DNA of 64,000 nucleotides. It comes from Rhizophagus clarus (taxonomy: Eukaryota; Glomeromycota; Glomeromycetes; Glomerales; Glomeraceae). The stretch is taken from contig BLAL01000065.1 in assembly GCA_015698045.1 (NCBI GenBank), forward strand, positions 62,001 through 126,000. The letters run 5' to 3'. Below the pieces are notes generated by a model. That model saw only the letters and a list, made by a program, of their open reading frames with translations. It was not told where the DNA came from and ran no database searches. Of this stretch, positions 34,323 to 46,680 are shown piece after piece. The first letter of the stretch is position 1. Each line of letters starts with the position of its first letter. A program made the translations under genes and the position numbers.

Positions 34323-35004
34323 TCAAGACTTTTCTTCGTAATCGATAAGTTCAAAGTCATTATCAACGTTACTAATTGCATTAATGGCATTAACAGCACC
34401 AACAATATAAACTTTCTCCTCTTCACTTATATTTTTTCTTATTAACCATATCACTTTCAACTCTTTCATTAATTTCATTAATTTTATGTTGTATTTTTTT
34501 AATTAATTGATTAAAGGTTGGCATAAACAATTCTAAACGACGTCTATAAGTACTATAACTCCACTCAAATTCTATACGAGCTCTTTCTCGTACTTCATTA
34601 ATACTTTGTTCGGGAATACCATCCACACAATTACATGTCGATAAAGTTTCCATTATGATAAGAGCTTTTTTATTTTGTTGTTCCAAAGTTTTTAATCCTA
34701 TTTCAAATTCGTCAATGATTGAATGAACCCCAGGAACTTTATTTATTTTGTTTTTAGATATTGTATTAGCATCATTAGTACTTTTTTCTTTTTGAAAATA
34801 AAAAAGAAATTCTTCGTTAAAATTAATCATACCTTCAATTTTGATAAATTCATAACTTTCACGGGTAAGAATTTCAGGAGCGTTAGTATATATATTATCA
34901 ATACATTCTACATAACTTTTCAAAATATTTCTACATGTATTACTAATAGTACTAGAATTTTCGTAATGACTATCTAAAGAATAAATCCATTGACTTAATC
35001 CCAT
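34323..35004 (-). CDS. Unassigned helical protein with apparent C-terminal frameshift
   Basis: ATG at 35004 opens 193 codons (MGLSQWIYSLDSHYENSSTI) ending at TGA 34425-34423. The product is mostly alpha-helical and charged, with a likely coiled coil in its last third (LIKKIQHKINEINERVESDM). No domain is recognised. Just before the stop is a run of six A (minus strand). With five, the frame would continue for another 34 or so residues (SEEEKVYIVGAVNAINAISN and more) to TGA at 34325-34323, a sequence that looks coding. So the end is either a real frameshift or a homopolymer sequencing error; both ends are given here. It is tail-to-tail with the redox fusion gene, about 345 bp away. Proteins of this style are common in Rhizophagus as orphan families. 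Confidence 0.55.
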
Positions 35005-35080
35005 AACTTAAAAAATTTGTTTATCTTGAAATACAGTTTTTTTTTTTTTTTTCTTAAAAGTCTGTCATTTCTTTCATTTC

Positions 35081-35114
<34 letters not shown>

Positions 35115-37029
35115 AAAAAATAAAAATCACGATTCTTATTAGTTAAAAATTAATTTCAAAATTTATGTTGACGTGTCTTTTCATAATATCTATTATACAT
35201 TTTTATATCTATTATACATATGTCAATATTATTTAGACTGACATCAACACAAAATGGTTGCGCGTCAGATGAAAAAAATTAGCATGTTTTTTGTGTGTAA
35301 TAATGTTGCCCGTAATGAAAAATCATGCGGTAAACATGAATGAAGTATAATATTGAGAATGATACTATTATTACACAGATTATCTGTTAATTCTCTTGAT
35401 TCTCAATTACAATTGATGAATATAAATTATTTGTTTTAAATATATAATATTCAAATTATTGCCGACGAAAAGGACAAAATGCAAAGTGATAATTATATTA
35501 CAAAATGTAAATAATATTAAATGATGAGAATGAACAAATTGAACTAGGAGAAAATCAGATGAACAAATATAATATCATCTTGGTAGCCATCAAAAGTTGA
35601 AATATTAATGTTTTAGTGCTAAAGTTTCTTTCCTATATTGATCTCTTTATCTCTTCATAATGGAATGGCCGAAATCGCGAAACTTAAAATCAACATCCCA
35701 CTTGGTGAAATTTTGCATTTGGATTCTTTAATAATTGTGTGTGTTGCATGAAAGAACCGCCAAAGCTGGTGATAACGCTTGGGCGTGGTTTCTGGTTGGT
35801 TTGATTTTTTTTTTTTTATTCAATTGTAGTTTCTTGATACTTTGCCTCTCAACATCAATATCCAAGCAAGTGATAAATAATGGTTTGTTTGTTATGACTT
35901 AAGAATTTCGATTAAGAATATCTAATGCACAACTTTTTGCTTTGTTTAGGGAGCAAACTTCGAATATATTTTATTCTGATATGACTTCAAATAAAAATGC
36001 TTGCTTGCTTGTGTTGCGATGTTCAAGGTTTAATTTAATTGGTCAGATCAATTTCACGTTGAAATAAGTGACTTCAACCATAATAATAGAATATTTTATT
36101 TATATAAAAATTATGGAGAAAATTGTTTATAGATCTTTATTAAAAAAAAAAAAAAAAAAAATTTGCGCAATATACCTGCATCTATATTCTTGCCATATAT
36201 AATAATTTTTCTTCGGCTCGTTGGGTTACCATTAGTAATAATTTAAACAGTGCGACTCAATTAATAGATGATGAACATTACCTCTTCGATTTTTTTACGA
36301 ACTTGAGAAATATGAAAGATAAATTATTATCTGAAGAATAAAAAAAATTTTTAAATATTAATAAATTGTTCACTTTTTTAGAAATTTTTAATCAAATATC
36401 ATTTGTAGTACATACGTATTTGTAATTCAACCAAAAATTTAATTAATTACTGAAAAAATTGTATTACTACAATTTCCCTAATCACCCATTAACGGCATGA
36501 AATTATCCATCACTAATAGATTATTACCTTTAGAGGCATAAGATAAAAATAGGTTAGATTATATTGATTATGATACGAAAAATATCATTAAAAAAAAAAT
36601 GGCTATTTTTACCCGTACTAAAATGGGCAATCTTGACATCACCTTTGTTGTCTACAGCATGGACCAGTGATCCATGGTATTAATCTTAAGAGTTCGATAT
36701 TTCGTTGAGCATTTTAAAAGGCAAATTTCTTATTTTTAGTAGTCTAAGTTATTTAATTATGCTGTTAAAATTTTGGTTACTGATTTGTTATTTTTTATTT
36801 ACGCCCAAAAAATTATCACTTATGCAACAATCCTGCTTTTTTTGTTTCAGATTTCGTTCTCATCTTCTAAATTCTAATTACTTTGCCTCTTTTAACCCAA
36901 AATAGTAAAACAAGACGCAACTGACTATTGTTCTAATATTACTTCCTTCTTACAACTTCTTTCACATGTCAAATATCGTATGATACTCCTATTGCATAAA
37001 TTATCACATTCACTTATTTTGTAGGATCA
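35005..37029. other. AT-rich intergenic stretch
   Basis: Holds long T and A runs at 35036-35110 and an A18 tract near 36145. A short open frame at 36705-36905 has no ATG and no recognisable product. No RNA gene or terminal repeats were seen. Confidence 0.3.
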
Positions 37030-38090
37030 ACCGGACGGTAAGTAATATATAAAATATCTAAATCTTTAAAGCAATAATAATAGATCAATGTCAATCATAG
37101 GATCATGAAATTACCACCATTTGATTCATCTTATTAATGAGACAAATCTAATGAGCTATAATTCGTTGCTGTAAGATCATCGGATATAAAATTAGGTCAG
37201 CATTGCTATGGAAATATGAAATTACTACCATTTAATCTGTCTCAATGAGACGAATCTAATGAGCCATAAATCATTATTATAATTGTGGAAAGTAATATGT
37301 AAAATGTTTAAATCTTTGAAATGTCAATATTTCTCATAGGAAATGAAATTACTAACATTTGATTCATCTTTAATGAGAGAATCTAATGATCTATAAATCA
37401 TTGTCGTAAGAATAAAGTATGATAATAAAATGTCTAGGTCTCATAGAGATATGAAATTACTACCATTTGATTTGTCTATTGAGATAAATCTAATGATCTA
37501 TAAATAATTGTCGTAAGGAAAAAGTATAATATAAAATGTCTGGGTCTCAGAGATATGAAATTACTACCATTTGATTTGTCTATTGAAATAAATCTAATGA
37601 TCTATAAATCATTGTCGTAAGAATAAAGTATGATAATAAAATGTCTAGGTCTCATAGAGATATGAAATTACTACCATTTGATTTGTCTATTGAGATAAAT
37701 CTAATGAGCTATAAATAATTGTCGTAAGGATAAAGTATAATATAAAATGTCTAGGTCTCATAAAGATATGAAATTACTACCATTTGATTTGTCTATTTAG
37801 ATAAATCTAATGAGCTATAAATCATTGTCATAAGAATAAAGTATGATATAAAATGTCAGTCTCATAAAGATATGAAATTACTGCCATTTGATATGTCTAA
37901 TGAGATAAATCTAATGAGCTATAAATCATCATTATCATAGTAATAAAGTATTATATAAAATGTCTAGGTCTTTAATACACAATAATCAAGTCAAAATATT
38001 CGTAGAGATATAAAATTACTACCATTTGATTCATCTTAATGAGACAATTCTAACAAGCTATAGATCATTATTATAGATGACAAAGTATTA
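37030..38090. repeat. Satellite-like array, about nine copies of a ~105-bp unit
   Basis: About nine tandem copies of a unit around ATGAAATTACTACCATTTGA, followed by TTTGTCTATTGAGATAAATC, TAATGAGCTATAAATCATTG and an AAAGTATAATATAAAATGTC tail. Copies start near 37105, 37215, 37343, 37452, 37556, 37664, 37768, 37874 and 38008; the central ones are very similar and the edges diverge, typical of unequal exchange. A T20 tract follows at 38110. The same core occurs in inverse orientation in the 50-51 kb array. Confidence 0.85.
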
Positions 38091-38904
38091 GGAAATCTAA
38101 AGATTTTGTATTTTTTTTTTTTTTTTTTTTTTTTCTCACGTAATGACAGAAAGTACTTATAAACATAAATATTGATAATTTTAAGATACTTACCTATTTA
38201 CCTGTTCGAATAATTTCAGAATAAGTTTGATTTGTTCATACTATCAAGTTACAACGTAAAATACCTGTATTAATAATGTTTAAAAAAAACCAAACATTAA
38301 GGATTAGTGCCTTATGAGAATGCAAATAATTTCACGAATAAATAACTTTATAAGTAAATAACTTTGTAAGTAAAAAATAAATAAATATTTTCGTATTTGT
38401 TGAACAACTTTATTTTATACTTGTTCGTGTTCGGGAAATGTGAAAAAGCAGTCGTCGATATTTAAATTTTTTATTTAAACTGAAAAACAATAACGTAGTC
38501 CATATTAATAACTATACAACATCCGCATGATCAGTGATGTGGCAATGTGGCGTCATTTACGCAATTTTATAAATGTTTTGTTTATTTTATTAGATCATAT
38601 GTACAATTACTTAATTTTCCATATATTCTTAATTTTTTGACATAAAAAATTTCTATAAAATAAAAGCTTAAAAAGATTTTTTTTTTTTTTGTTTGTTTGC
38701 CAAAAAAGTCAAAAAAAAAGCAGACTAAGGAAAAAAAAGATTTTTGCCAAAATGTATTACGAATTATACGAATGCCTATGATGAATGTGAAATGAAAACG
38801 ATGCGAAACATGCGAAAATGCGAAATGAATGAAATGATGAAATTTTTTTTCTATATGTAAATTATATAATTAACAAATTAAAATTATTAAAAAATCTAAA
38901 TATA
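38091..38904. other. Intergenic stretch downstream of the array
   Basis: A/T-rich, with a T22 run near 38110 and GAAATGAATGAAATGATGAA-like low complexity near 38790-38845. No gene seen. Confidence 0.3.
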
Positions 38905-39645
38905 TTATAATATATTAATCTTGCAAGAATTTGGTTGAAGATGAATATGTTTAATTAATTGACTTCGTCTTTTCTTTTCTTTGTCAATTCCCATAAGTTT
39001 CTTTATTGATAATGAAACTGATCTGAATAATAATTTCGGTTTAGGCATAAATGAAGAATTCTTTGGTATTTGATCTTTAACCTCCTTATTATCCTTTTTT
39101 TCCTTTTTCACTTCTTCTTGACTTATTTTTTGTACTTTTTCAACAAACGGTTGAGTAGATTGATATAAATTAGGGGCACTATTATTTTTTAGACGTCCTA
39201 GATTTTCTGCGTTATTATAATTGTTTCCAACAGAGAAAATGGTTTGACGTTTATGCATAACCGAAATTTCTCTACGATTCCTCTTTGATGCAGTAGCAGC
39301 AGCTACAACGATGTTTGCTTCAAATTCCTCGTGATTATTTAAATTTTTAACGGCCGAATGAGAAACTGGTCTTCCTTTATGAAGTACGATAATATGAGGA
39401 CGTTGTAATACTCTTTGAGCTCTTAAAGCTCTTTGAATTTCATAATCAGCTTTCGATAAACCTACACCGGAATCATGAGATGATAAAGATGTATTAGATG
39501 TATTTGATAGACGACGAAAATTTTCAACGTCAACTTGAAGTTTTTGAATTCGTTCTTTATCGGAAGAAGATCCGGGATAGCTATGTCTGTGTACCATTTT
39601 TGAACGAATGGCAGGACAATAACTGAAACGTTTGGAGTTTTGCAT
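38905..39645 (-). CDS. Unassigned basic, mostly disordered protein
   Basis: Single-exon gene, 246 residues, with a true ATG at 39645 (MQNSKRFSYCPAIRSKMVHR). The composition is Ser, Lys, Asn and Arg-rich, with few stretches likely to fold: a helix near 62-80 (ADYEIQRALRAQRVLQR) and a short conserved-looking piece HIIVLHKGRPVSHSAVKNLN. Residues around 55-62 read SSHDSGVGLS, resembling a phospho-degron (DSG followed by Ser) for beta-TrCP-like F-box proteins; this is motif-level inference only. The C-terminal third is Lys-rich (EEVKKEKKDNKEVKDQ) and ends with LLFRSVSLSIKKLMGI and KEKKRRSQLIKH, possibly a nuclear signal. I do not recognise the family, but length, composition and an uninterrupted frame in A/T-rich DNA support a real gene. 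Confidence 0.65.
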   Translation of the reverse strand: MQNSKRFSYCPAIRSKMVHRHSYPGSSSDKERIQKLQVDVENFRRLSNTSNTSLSSHDSGVGLSKADYEIQRALRAQRVLQRPHIIVLHKGRPVSHSAVKNLNNHEEFEANIVVAAATASKRNRREISVMHKRQTIFSVGNNYNNAENLGRLKNNSAPNLYQSTQPFVEKVQKISQEEVKKEKKDNKEVKDQIPKNSSFMPKPKLLFRSVSLSIKKLMGIDKEKKRRSQLIKHIHLQPNSCKINIL

Positions 39646-42486
39646 GATTGATGTATATCAAAAAAAAAAAAAAAGGGTTCAAATTTACGTTAAATATATA
39701 TTTTTAATATTTTTGTCGTTCAGACAATTACTTTCAAAAGTTTTTTTTTTTTTTCGTTCTTCGTTAAAAAAAAAAAAACCAAATGGATACTTATATAAAT
39801 TTTTATAATAGTTATAATGAACAATGGTTTGTTATACTATGTCGGTTAAGTGGCAAGTCATATCAAATTTGTACTAGTACAAATCTTTGTCCCTTGTTTG
39901 TGAACAGGAGAATAACCAAAATTGGTTGATAAATATAAATACATTAGTCTAAGAATCTTCTTATATATCCGTGGCGTTAACATAAATGGTATTTGTTACT
40001 GAGTTTCGAATGTCAAACAAAAAGAACAAAAATTTTTTCTTTTTTCTTAACAATGTTCAAATATTACATTGTAATAATTAAAAAAAATCCAAAAATAGCT
40101 GACAAGTAGGGATAGAAGGAACTTTTTTGTATCATTGATTAAAGTTTTCGTCAAAGATATTTTATTTATTTTATTTTATTTTTTTTTATTCCACGAGGAA
40201 TTTGAGCAGATAAAAGGTAACACGAAACTGAATTCGTTATGAAATAGCACTTTTTATTTTCTTATTCAAATGAGAAATTTCAGTATATTACGCAGTAATT
40301 GTAATTTTAAAAATGATTCATTGAAACATTTTATATATATTTTCGCTTCATCTGCGCTACATCCCTGCATTTAATAAGAACTTATTTGTGGCTTGGAAGG
40401 TTAATAGAAAAGTTACAAAAACCGAGTAAAAAAAAAAAAGCAAGTTGACGTATAAATTACATGAAATTTTTTTAAAGTTCAAATGCTGCGGAATTGAAAA
40501 AAGTATTTGTTACACACAAAGGTACGTAAGTTAAAATGTGAGCATGTGACATCTGATCAAAAACCGGCATATTCGGGTATTGGGTACCAAATGACGCGTG
40601 ATAAAACCCATTTTAGAACGGGATAATTAAACTAATTACGACAAATACACAGAGCTTCAAGCATAAACTATTAGGCTAAACTTTTTTAACACAAAGTTTT
40701 TTTTTGTTATACTGCCATTTTTTTTTTATTTATTTCTGCTTACTTAAAACTTATGTAATTAAATTCGTGACTTTTAGCAACTTTTTTTGTGTAGGTAATT
40801 TTAAATTCGTGAAATTATTACGGCGAAATTCGTGAAAAATTTATAAGATAAAGAGAAGATGCATGATAAAGAAAGCTAATTTATGTTGATACATGTTAAT
40901 TATATTTATTCCATTTTTGATTTTACATATTTCTTATCAAATTCATCGATCAATGAGAAAATTGAACTTTAAATCTCATTGAGACATCATAGAAAATAGT
41001 GTATCGGAGTTATCCGATTATAAATTTTCTAAAAAAATTTGTTAAAGAAGACTACTTTTCTTGGCGGGAGTTACATGATATCCATTGTTCAATAATGAAG
41101 TTGTTTACACTTCCTTTGAAACAAAAAATTTTCTTTAGAAGCTGTTTTTAGATATATTACTTGCTTGTGTTACTTAAATTGAGAGCAAAAAAAAAAATAC
41201 ATATATTATATATTTTTTTTCTAGATATTTATTTCCAATCATGTCGGATCGTCGGGAATATCCATCATATATAAATTTTGGGGATATTTTTAAAATGAAT
41301 TAATGAAATATTTAAAATTACATCATTATATTTATTGATGTGTACTAGATAATTTGCAACGCGCAATCGTAACTGTATCAAAAACAGAAAAAAAAATAGT
41401 AAAGATTTTAAATTAAATACGCGTAGTTTTTTTGGTAAACAAAACTTAATTAATTAATACATGTGAAATTAAAAACGACAAATAAACGTATCCCAATTAT
41501 TTTTGTACTATATTGCTTAGTAATTTAAATAAATAAATATCATTTTCAAATGTTCCCTCGGTTAGGCAACATAAGTCATGATACCTTATTGTGAAAATGA
41601 GGGTTCCGAAAATGGGGTTTCTGGGAAACTTATCAATTGCGTTCTGTGATAGTATTGTTCCTTTTGCTTATCATTAAAGTTGTAGACTGCATTTTCTCAC
41701 ACGTCCTCCCGTACGATTAACTATTGTCGGAAAAGATTATCATTTTGAAATGTGAGGAAAAATTTTGATTCACACGGAATTGCATAATTGTGATGGACAA
41801 AAAGATTATCAATATTCTGAACTAATACCAAACAAGGTTTTCATCATTTCGACCTGATCACATCTTAGCATTTATTCCATATTCGGAAAGCCACATATAT
41901 ATGAGATTCCCCGATTCATTTTTGCTTTTGTTTGTTATATTAGGAAAATTCTGAACGAATTTTCTTGGATATTGAAAAAATTTTCAAATCCATAAATCCA
42001 AAAAAAAAATTTCTTTTTCTTTTCTTTTTTTTTTTCAATAACAAAGCGCCACACATTAATTTATTTGGTTTTTTAAGTTTAATGTTATATAATCGGGGGA
42101 TTCTATCTTTCAATGCTACTTCTAACCACAAATATTATGATACACCCCCTTTTTCAGGAGATTTTATATTGTTGTTAAAATACGCGCGTATTTTACATTA
42201 AAATTCAATTAATTCAATTAGCGTGTACCTTGCATAAAAAATGTCAATTATTTTCTTAACCCTGTGTAATATAATGTACGCGTTATTGTGTGGCCTCAAA
42301 GGTATAAAATATCTCATTTTTGTAAAAAAAAAAAAAAAAATTTTATTAACGCGGAATTTTTTTTCTTTTCCTGTCTTCCTTTTATTTTAAGTTTCACTCG
42401 TTTTATTTTTTTTTTTTTTAATAAATAATTTTTCTATTCCATTATTTTATTATTATTATTATTATTGTTATTATTATTTTTCCAAC
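39646..42486. other. Intergenic region before the Zn2Cys6 gene
   Basis: About 2.8 kb, A/T-rich, with many homopolymer runs. Overlapping open frames on both strands at 41940-42201 lie in low-complexity sequence and are not called. A (TTA)n microsatellite and T runs lie just upstream of the Zn2Cys6 start (42350-42480), typical of a leader region. No RNA gene seen. Confidence 0.35.
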
Positions 42487-43184
42487 ATGCCTTGCGATAG
42501 AATTACTCGTCGGAATATCACTACTGCCTGTAATTTATGTAGGAAAAAGAAGCAGAGATGTAATGGAGGTCCAGTCTGTTCTCGGTGTAAAGAAAAAAAA
42601 ATCAAATGTGATTACCCTAAACCGAAAAAAAGGGGTCCACCTCGGAATATCGAATATGTGAGGTGCTCAATCACAAATCGTTTTTATGATAATGATAATA
42701 ATAATAATAATAATAATGAAGTAGAAAACCCTAATCTCTCTAAGGACAAAATAGAAGGTAAAAGAAATGAAAATTTTTGTGTTAATAAGAAATAATATTT
42801 GATTCATTTATAATGAATTAGACTTAATCTAAAATGCAGATCCGCCCGATCAAATGCCGGTTAATCTTCAATCTTTCGATAATGTTAATAATAACAATAA
42901 CCAATCATCTACCGTAAATACTCAAGAAAGTATGAAATAACTCGATTATTGTTTTCATAATTTCTTGTAAATTTAATAATAGATAACATTATTTTATTTA
43001 TTTATTTTTTTTTTCCAAAGATAATACTAGTAATCCCTATCCCTTTTCGAATTATCCGCATTTTCCATCTAATTATTTAAATATTAATCCTTTTGTAATG
43101 ATTACGAAAGAAAGTATAGAAAATCATATCAATGATTTTTTATATTATCATGATCAACAAAATAACGAGCCTCGACCTCAATAA
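42487..43184 (+). CDS. Small Zn2Cys6 binuclear-cluster transcription factor, three exons
   Basis: Exons 42487-42757, 42840-42929 and 43021-43184 join in frame to 174 residues; donors GTAAAA and GTATGA, acceptors GCAG and AAAG. Residues 15-41 form a complete fungal Zn cluster, C-x2-C-x6-C-x5-C-x2-C-x6-C (CNLCRKKKQRCNGG...), followed by a basic linker (YPKPKKRGPPRN). Such proteins bind DNA, often at CGG half-sites, and regulate metabolism. The middle is Asn-rich, coded partly by an AAT repeat (about 42690-42716). The C-terminus (NPYPFSNYPHFPSNYLNINP) is Pro/Tyr/Asn-rich and ends shortly after. There is no fungal-specific regulatory domain (Fungal_trans), so it is far shorter than typical Gal4-class factors. 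The target genes are unknown. Confidence 0.88.
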
Positions 43185-44391
43185 CTTATTAGTTCGACTA
43201 CGTAATTGACTGGATCAATACTTTTTTCGTTCGGTAAAATTTTTTAATTTGCTTTCTTTTTTTTTTTTTTTATTACGTGATTTTAAGTTTAATATTTTAT
43301 GATTAGCCTATGTTGTTTTATAAAATTATGTTTATAAGGTTATATTTATAGTTTACTATCGATTATGTATATTTAATAATTCAATTATTTAGTTAAATAA
43401 ATTATGTAGAATTATTTTATTATGCGATGATTATTATAAGGAATATCGGTGATTTAAACGTCTAAGTATTGGTATCACTTGCCAAAGTTAGTGAATTTAT
43501 TTGACCAAAAAAATACTTGCTCAAAACTTCGATCGGATCACATGTAATCAATCATGTGCTCAAATAATTGACTAGAACCCAATCAATGATTGGCTCGTTC
43601 AAATTCATTAATCATACATCTTCGTTAGATTCATTTTCTAAGGAAAATCTAATCTAGTAACTATTCTAGTTCAATATTTTAGATTAATTAAACTAAAGTT
43701 ATTTAAATAAAATCATACGATTTTATGTTAATAAGTTTATTGCAACTGGCTCATTACTAATGAAATTTGATATCATATTACATCCTAAGAATTAGCCTAA
43801 GATTTTTTTGATTTTAACCTATTTTAACATAAAAAACATTATGGTTATATTAAAAATATTATTTTTATATAAAAGTTACATCTGCATCTCTTAAACAATT
43901 TGCTAATACTTGGTTTATTAGAAGAAATTATGTGTAAGGATTCTATAACTAATATAGTTTTACACTTAATAAAAATATTATATTAAATATAGTATTTTTA
44001 GGTTTTTACTTATCTATAAAATAAGTTAATAATTTTTAGTTTACTTTTTTCTTAAATTCTATTAATTAATTAATTAGAAATAATAATATAACATAAAATT
44101 TCCTTTTATAAAAAAATCAATAAAAAACTTTATATATATAATTTTTACTTTAAATCTAAAAGTAACATATTTTATAAATAAACAAATCCCGTATTTTTAT
44201 ATACATGTATTAGTAAATTTATATAATAAATTTATTATATAAATGGAAAAATCTAGTTTTTTATTTAATTTACTATATTTAATTAATATATAATTATATA
44301 AATCTACCAATATGATTCTTTTTATTAATAAATAATAAATTATTAATAAAATTAAATATATCAAAAAATCACTGTATGGTAATTATTACTA
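43185..44391. other. AT-rich intergenic stretch
   Basis: No gene, RNA or inverted-repeat boundaries recognised before the MITE at 44392. Confidence 0.3.
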
Positions 44392-44994
44392 CCGTATAGC
44401 GCTGCATACAGTACCCCCCTCAAATAGTACCCCCCCTAAATAGTACCTGTGTATTATTCAAGTTTACATTCGGGTATTTCTGAATAGTACCCTGGTACTA
44501 ATCAAATACCGGTATATAATTAGTGATTAAAGCTAAAATAAAAATTCTTCATACTAACTAGGAAAAGGAAACCGTTACAAGTCTGAAGCGCAGTTATCAT
44601 CACATATCATCACATGCCGGATGGACATTTATGAATGCGAGGACCCATTTTATATGATAAAAGTTGCAGAATAAAAATGCAAAAAACGCGATTGAATTTT
44701 ATGATTTATTCTGATCTGAATTGCGATCATCATTACAATAATTTCCGAATTTACAAAATTTTTATATTTTACATCTGAAGTTTTTTATTTTATTTTAAAT
44801 TTTGCGGTTGAAAACTGTTAGAGTTCTTTTGATTACTTAACTGTTAATAATATTATCACATGATTAGTACCCCCTTTACAATGTACCCCCTTTTTATAAT
44901 ACCCTCCTCCTCGCATAATACCCTCCCGGGTACTATTTAATCTAGGCTTGCATTTTTGAATAGTACCCCGGGTACTATATGCAGCGCTATATGG
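44392..44994. mobile_element. 603-bp TIR element with GTACCCC arrays and TA target site
   Basis: Left end CCGTATAGCGCTGCATACAG is matched in inverse by the right end ACTATATGCAGCGCTATATGG. Both ends carry clusters of TAGTACCCCC words, direct at the left (44410-44450) and repeated near the right (44865-44970), which look like transposase or host-factor binding arrays. TA flanks each end (44390-44391, 44995-44996), as for Tc1/mariner-superfamily insertions. There is no open frame. The interior is less A/T-rich than its surroundings. Confidence 0.7.
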
Positions 44995-44996
44995 TA

Positions 44997-46001
44997 CATC
45001 AGTATTAGCAAATATTAGCAGGTAAAATTTTATATTATTTTTTATTCTGCCTAAAATTCTATTTTAATTTTAACAAGATAATAATCATTGCAGCAATATC
45101 TAATTATTATTTTAATTTGTAATTATTTATATAGAGATTTTTATAGTAAAAAAAAAAATGAATTATAAATCAAAAAATCAAATTTAAAATTTTATAATAA
45201 TTATATATTTTATTGTGATTTAATTTTTCATAAAATATAATTTTTTATTAATAATATATTAATAAAAAAAATTCTATATATAAACTAATTTTAGATTAAG
45301 TTTTTATATTCAAAAAACTAATATTTTTATATAAATAAAAATTACCAGTTATATAAAAAAATAATAGATTTATATCATCTAATGCAAATAAATTAATTAC
45401 TATATAATTTTTATTTTTTTTTTAATATAATAATATTAAAATTTAAAAAATAAAATTAAAATTATTATAATAAAACTGTAAATAACTTTATATATATATA
45501 AATAAAAAGTTAAATTTATATTTATTTGAAAAAGAAAAGTAAAACCTATTTAATAAATATAAAATCTTACTGATTAAATTATTAATTGCTAAATAAATAT
45601 TATATATAAAATATATTTATTTTTAATTTTTAACTTTAATTATAAATATTTTTGCATTTAATAATTTAATTTTAAAAATCTTTAATATATTAAGATAAAA
45701 TAAGTTTTCATCTTTAAATGATATAAAATTATAATGTTAATATATATAAAAATTAAGATATTTCTAATTTTTAATTTAAATTGAAATTTTAAATTTTTAT
45801 TAAAAGATATTTATTTGCTATTTAAAACTTTAAATTAAATAATAAATCTATTAAAATAAATATTAAAAATTAAAAAATAAGAAATCTAAAATTAATTTAT
45901 TTAAAGTTAAAAAAAAAACTTTAAAAGTTTTATTATATTTATAATTTATATTTTATATTTTATAAATATCTTAAAATAAAAAAAAAACTAAAGATAAAAA
46001 A
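44997..46001. other. Extremely AT-rich spacer
   Basis: Nearly pure A/T over about 1 kb. No gene or terminal repeats recognised. Confidence 0.3.
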
Positions 46002-46003
46002 TA

Positions 46004-46489
46004 CAGTTAGACCTTCATATAATTACACCCTATATAGTCACACCTTTACATAAGAACCCAATTTTGTAAAACTAACTTTTACTTAGTTAATTTACTTTTT
46101 TATAATCACAATTCAGTTATAATCACTATCATTACATGATCTACAACATATATATTATTTTTACTAGTAATTAAATCTCTTTATAGTCACTATAATTTCA
46201 GTTAGATCATAATTTCAGCCAGAATTATAAACAAATTTCTCTTTTTAGAATGTAGATTATAAGAAATTTTCAAAATTATTTTTTATAAAATGGTTATCAT
46301 CTAAAAATATGCAATTCATGTGACTTATAATTTTATAATTTATAATTCAGATAAAAATTAAGATAATTTTAATAATTTTTATTTCTAATTTCTGATAAAA
46401 AAAATTATATACTATATATACAATCATACCTTTATATAATCATTAGTTAAGGGTGTAACCAACTTGATGATTATATAAAGGTCTGACTG
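46004..46489. mobile_element. 486-bp MITE with CAGTYAGACC ends and TA target site
   Basis: Begins CAGTTAGACCTTCATATAAT and ends ATTATATAAAGGTCTGACTG, imperfect inverted repeats of about 25 bp. TA lies on each side (46002-46003, 46490-46491). CAGT ends with TA duplications fit the Tc1/mariner-pogo group. Internal TATAGTCAC words recur in the related end at 51225-51272. Non-coding. Confidence 0.7.
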
Positions 46490-46680
46490 TAAATAAAAAA
46501 ATGATTTTTTTATATATTTAAATATTAATTTATTTTTTTTTACTTATTATTTAAAAATAATTATTTTGTATATTTTTAATTTATTTAACTATTATTTTCA
46601 AAATTTTTTTATTTTTTAATAAATTTAAATATTTAATCTTAATTTTGACTAATTTTACTAATTTATTATATAAAATTTAA

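Noticed and set aside
37030-38090. Tandem array as a CRISPR or coding repeat
   Set aside because: Units vary in length, carry stops in all frames and have no unique spacers.
41940-42201. Overlapping frames on both strands near 42 kb
   Set aside because: Driven by an A9/T-rich low-complexity core; no recognisable product.
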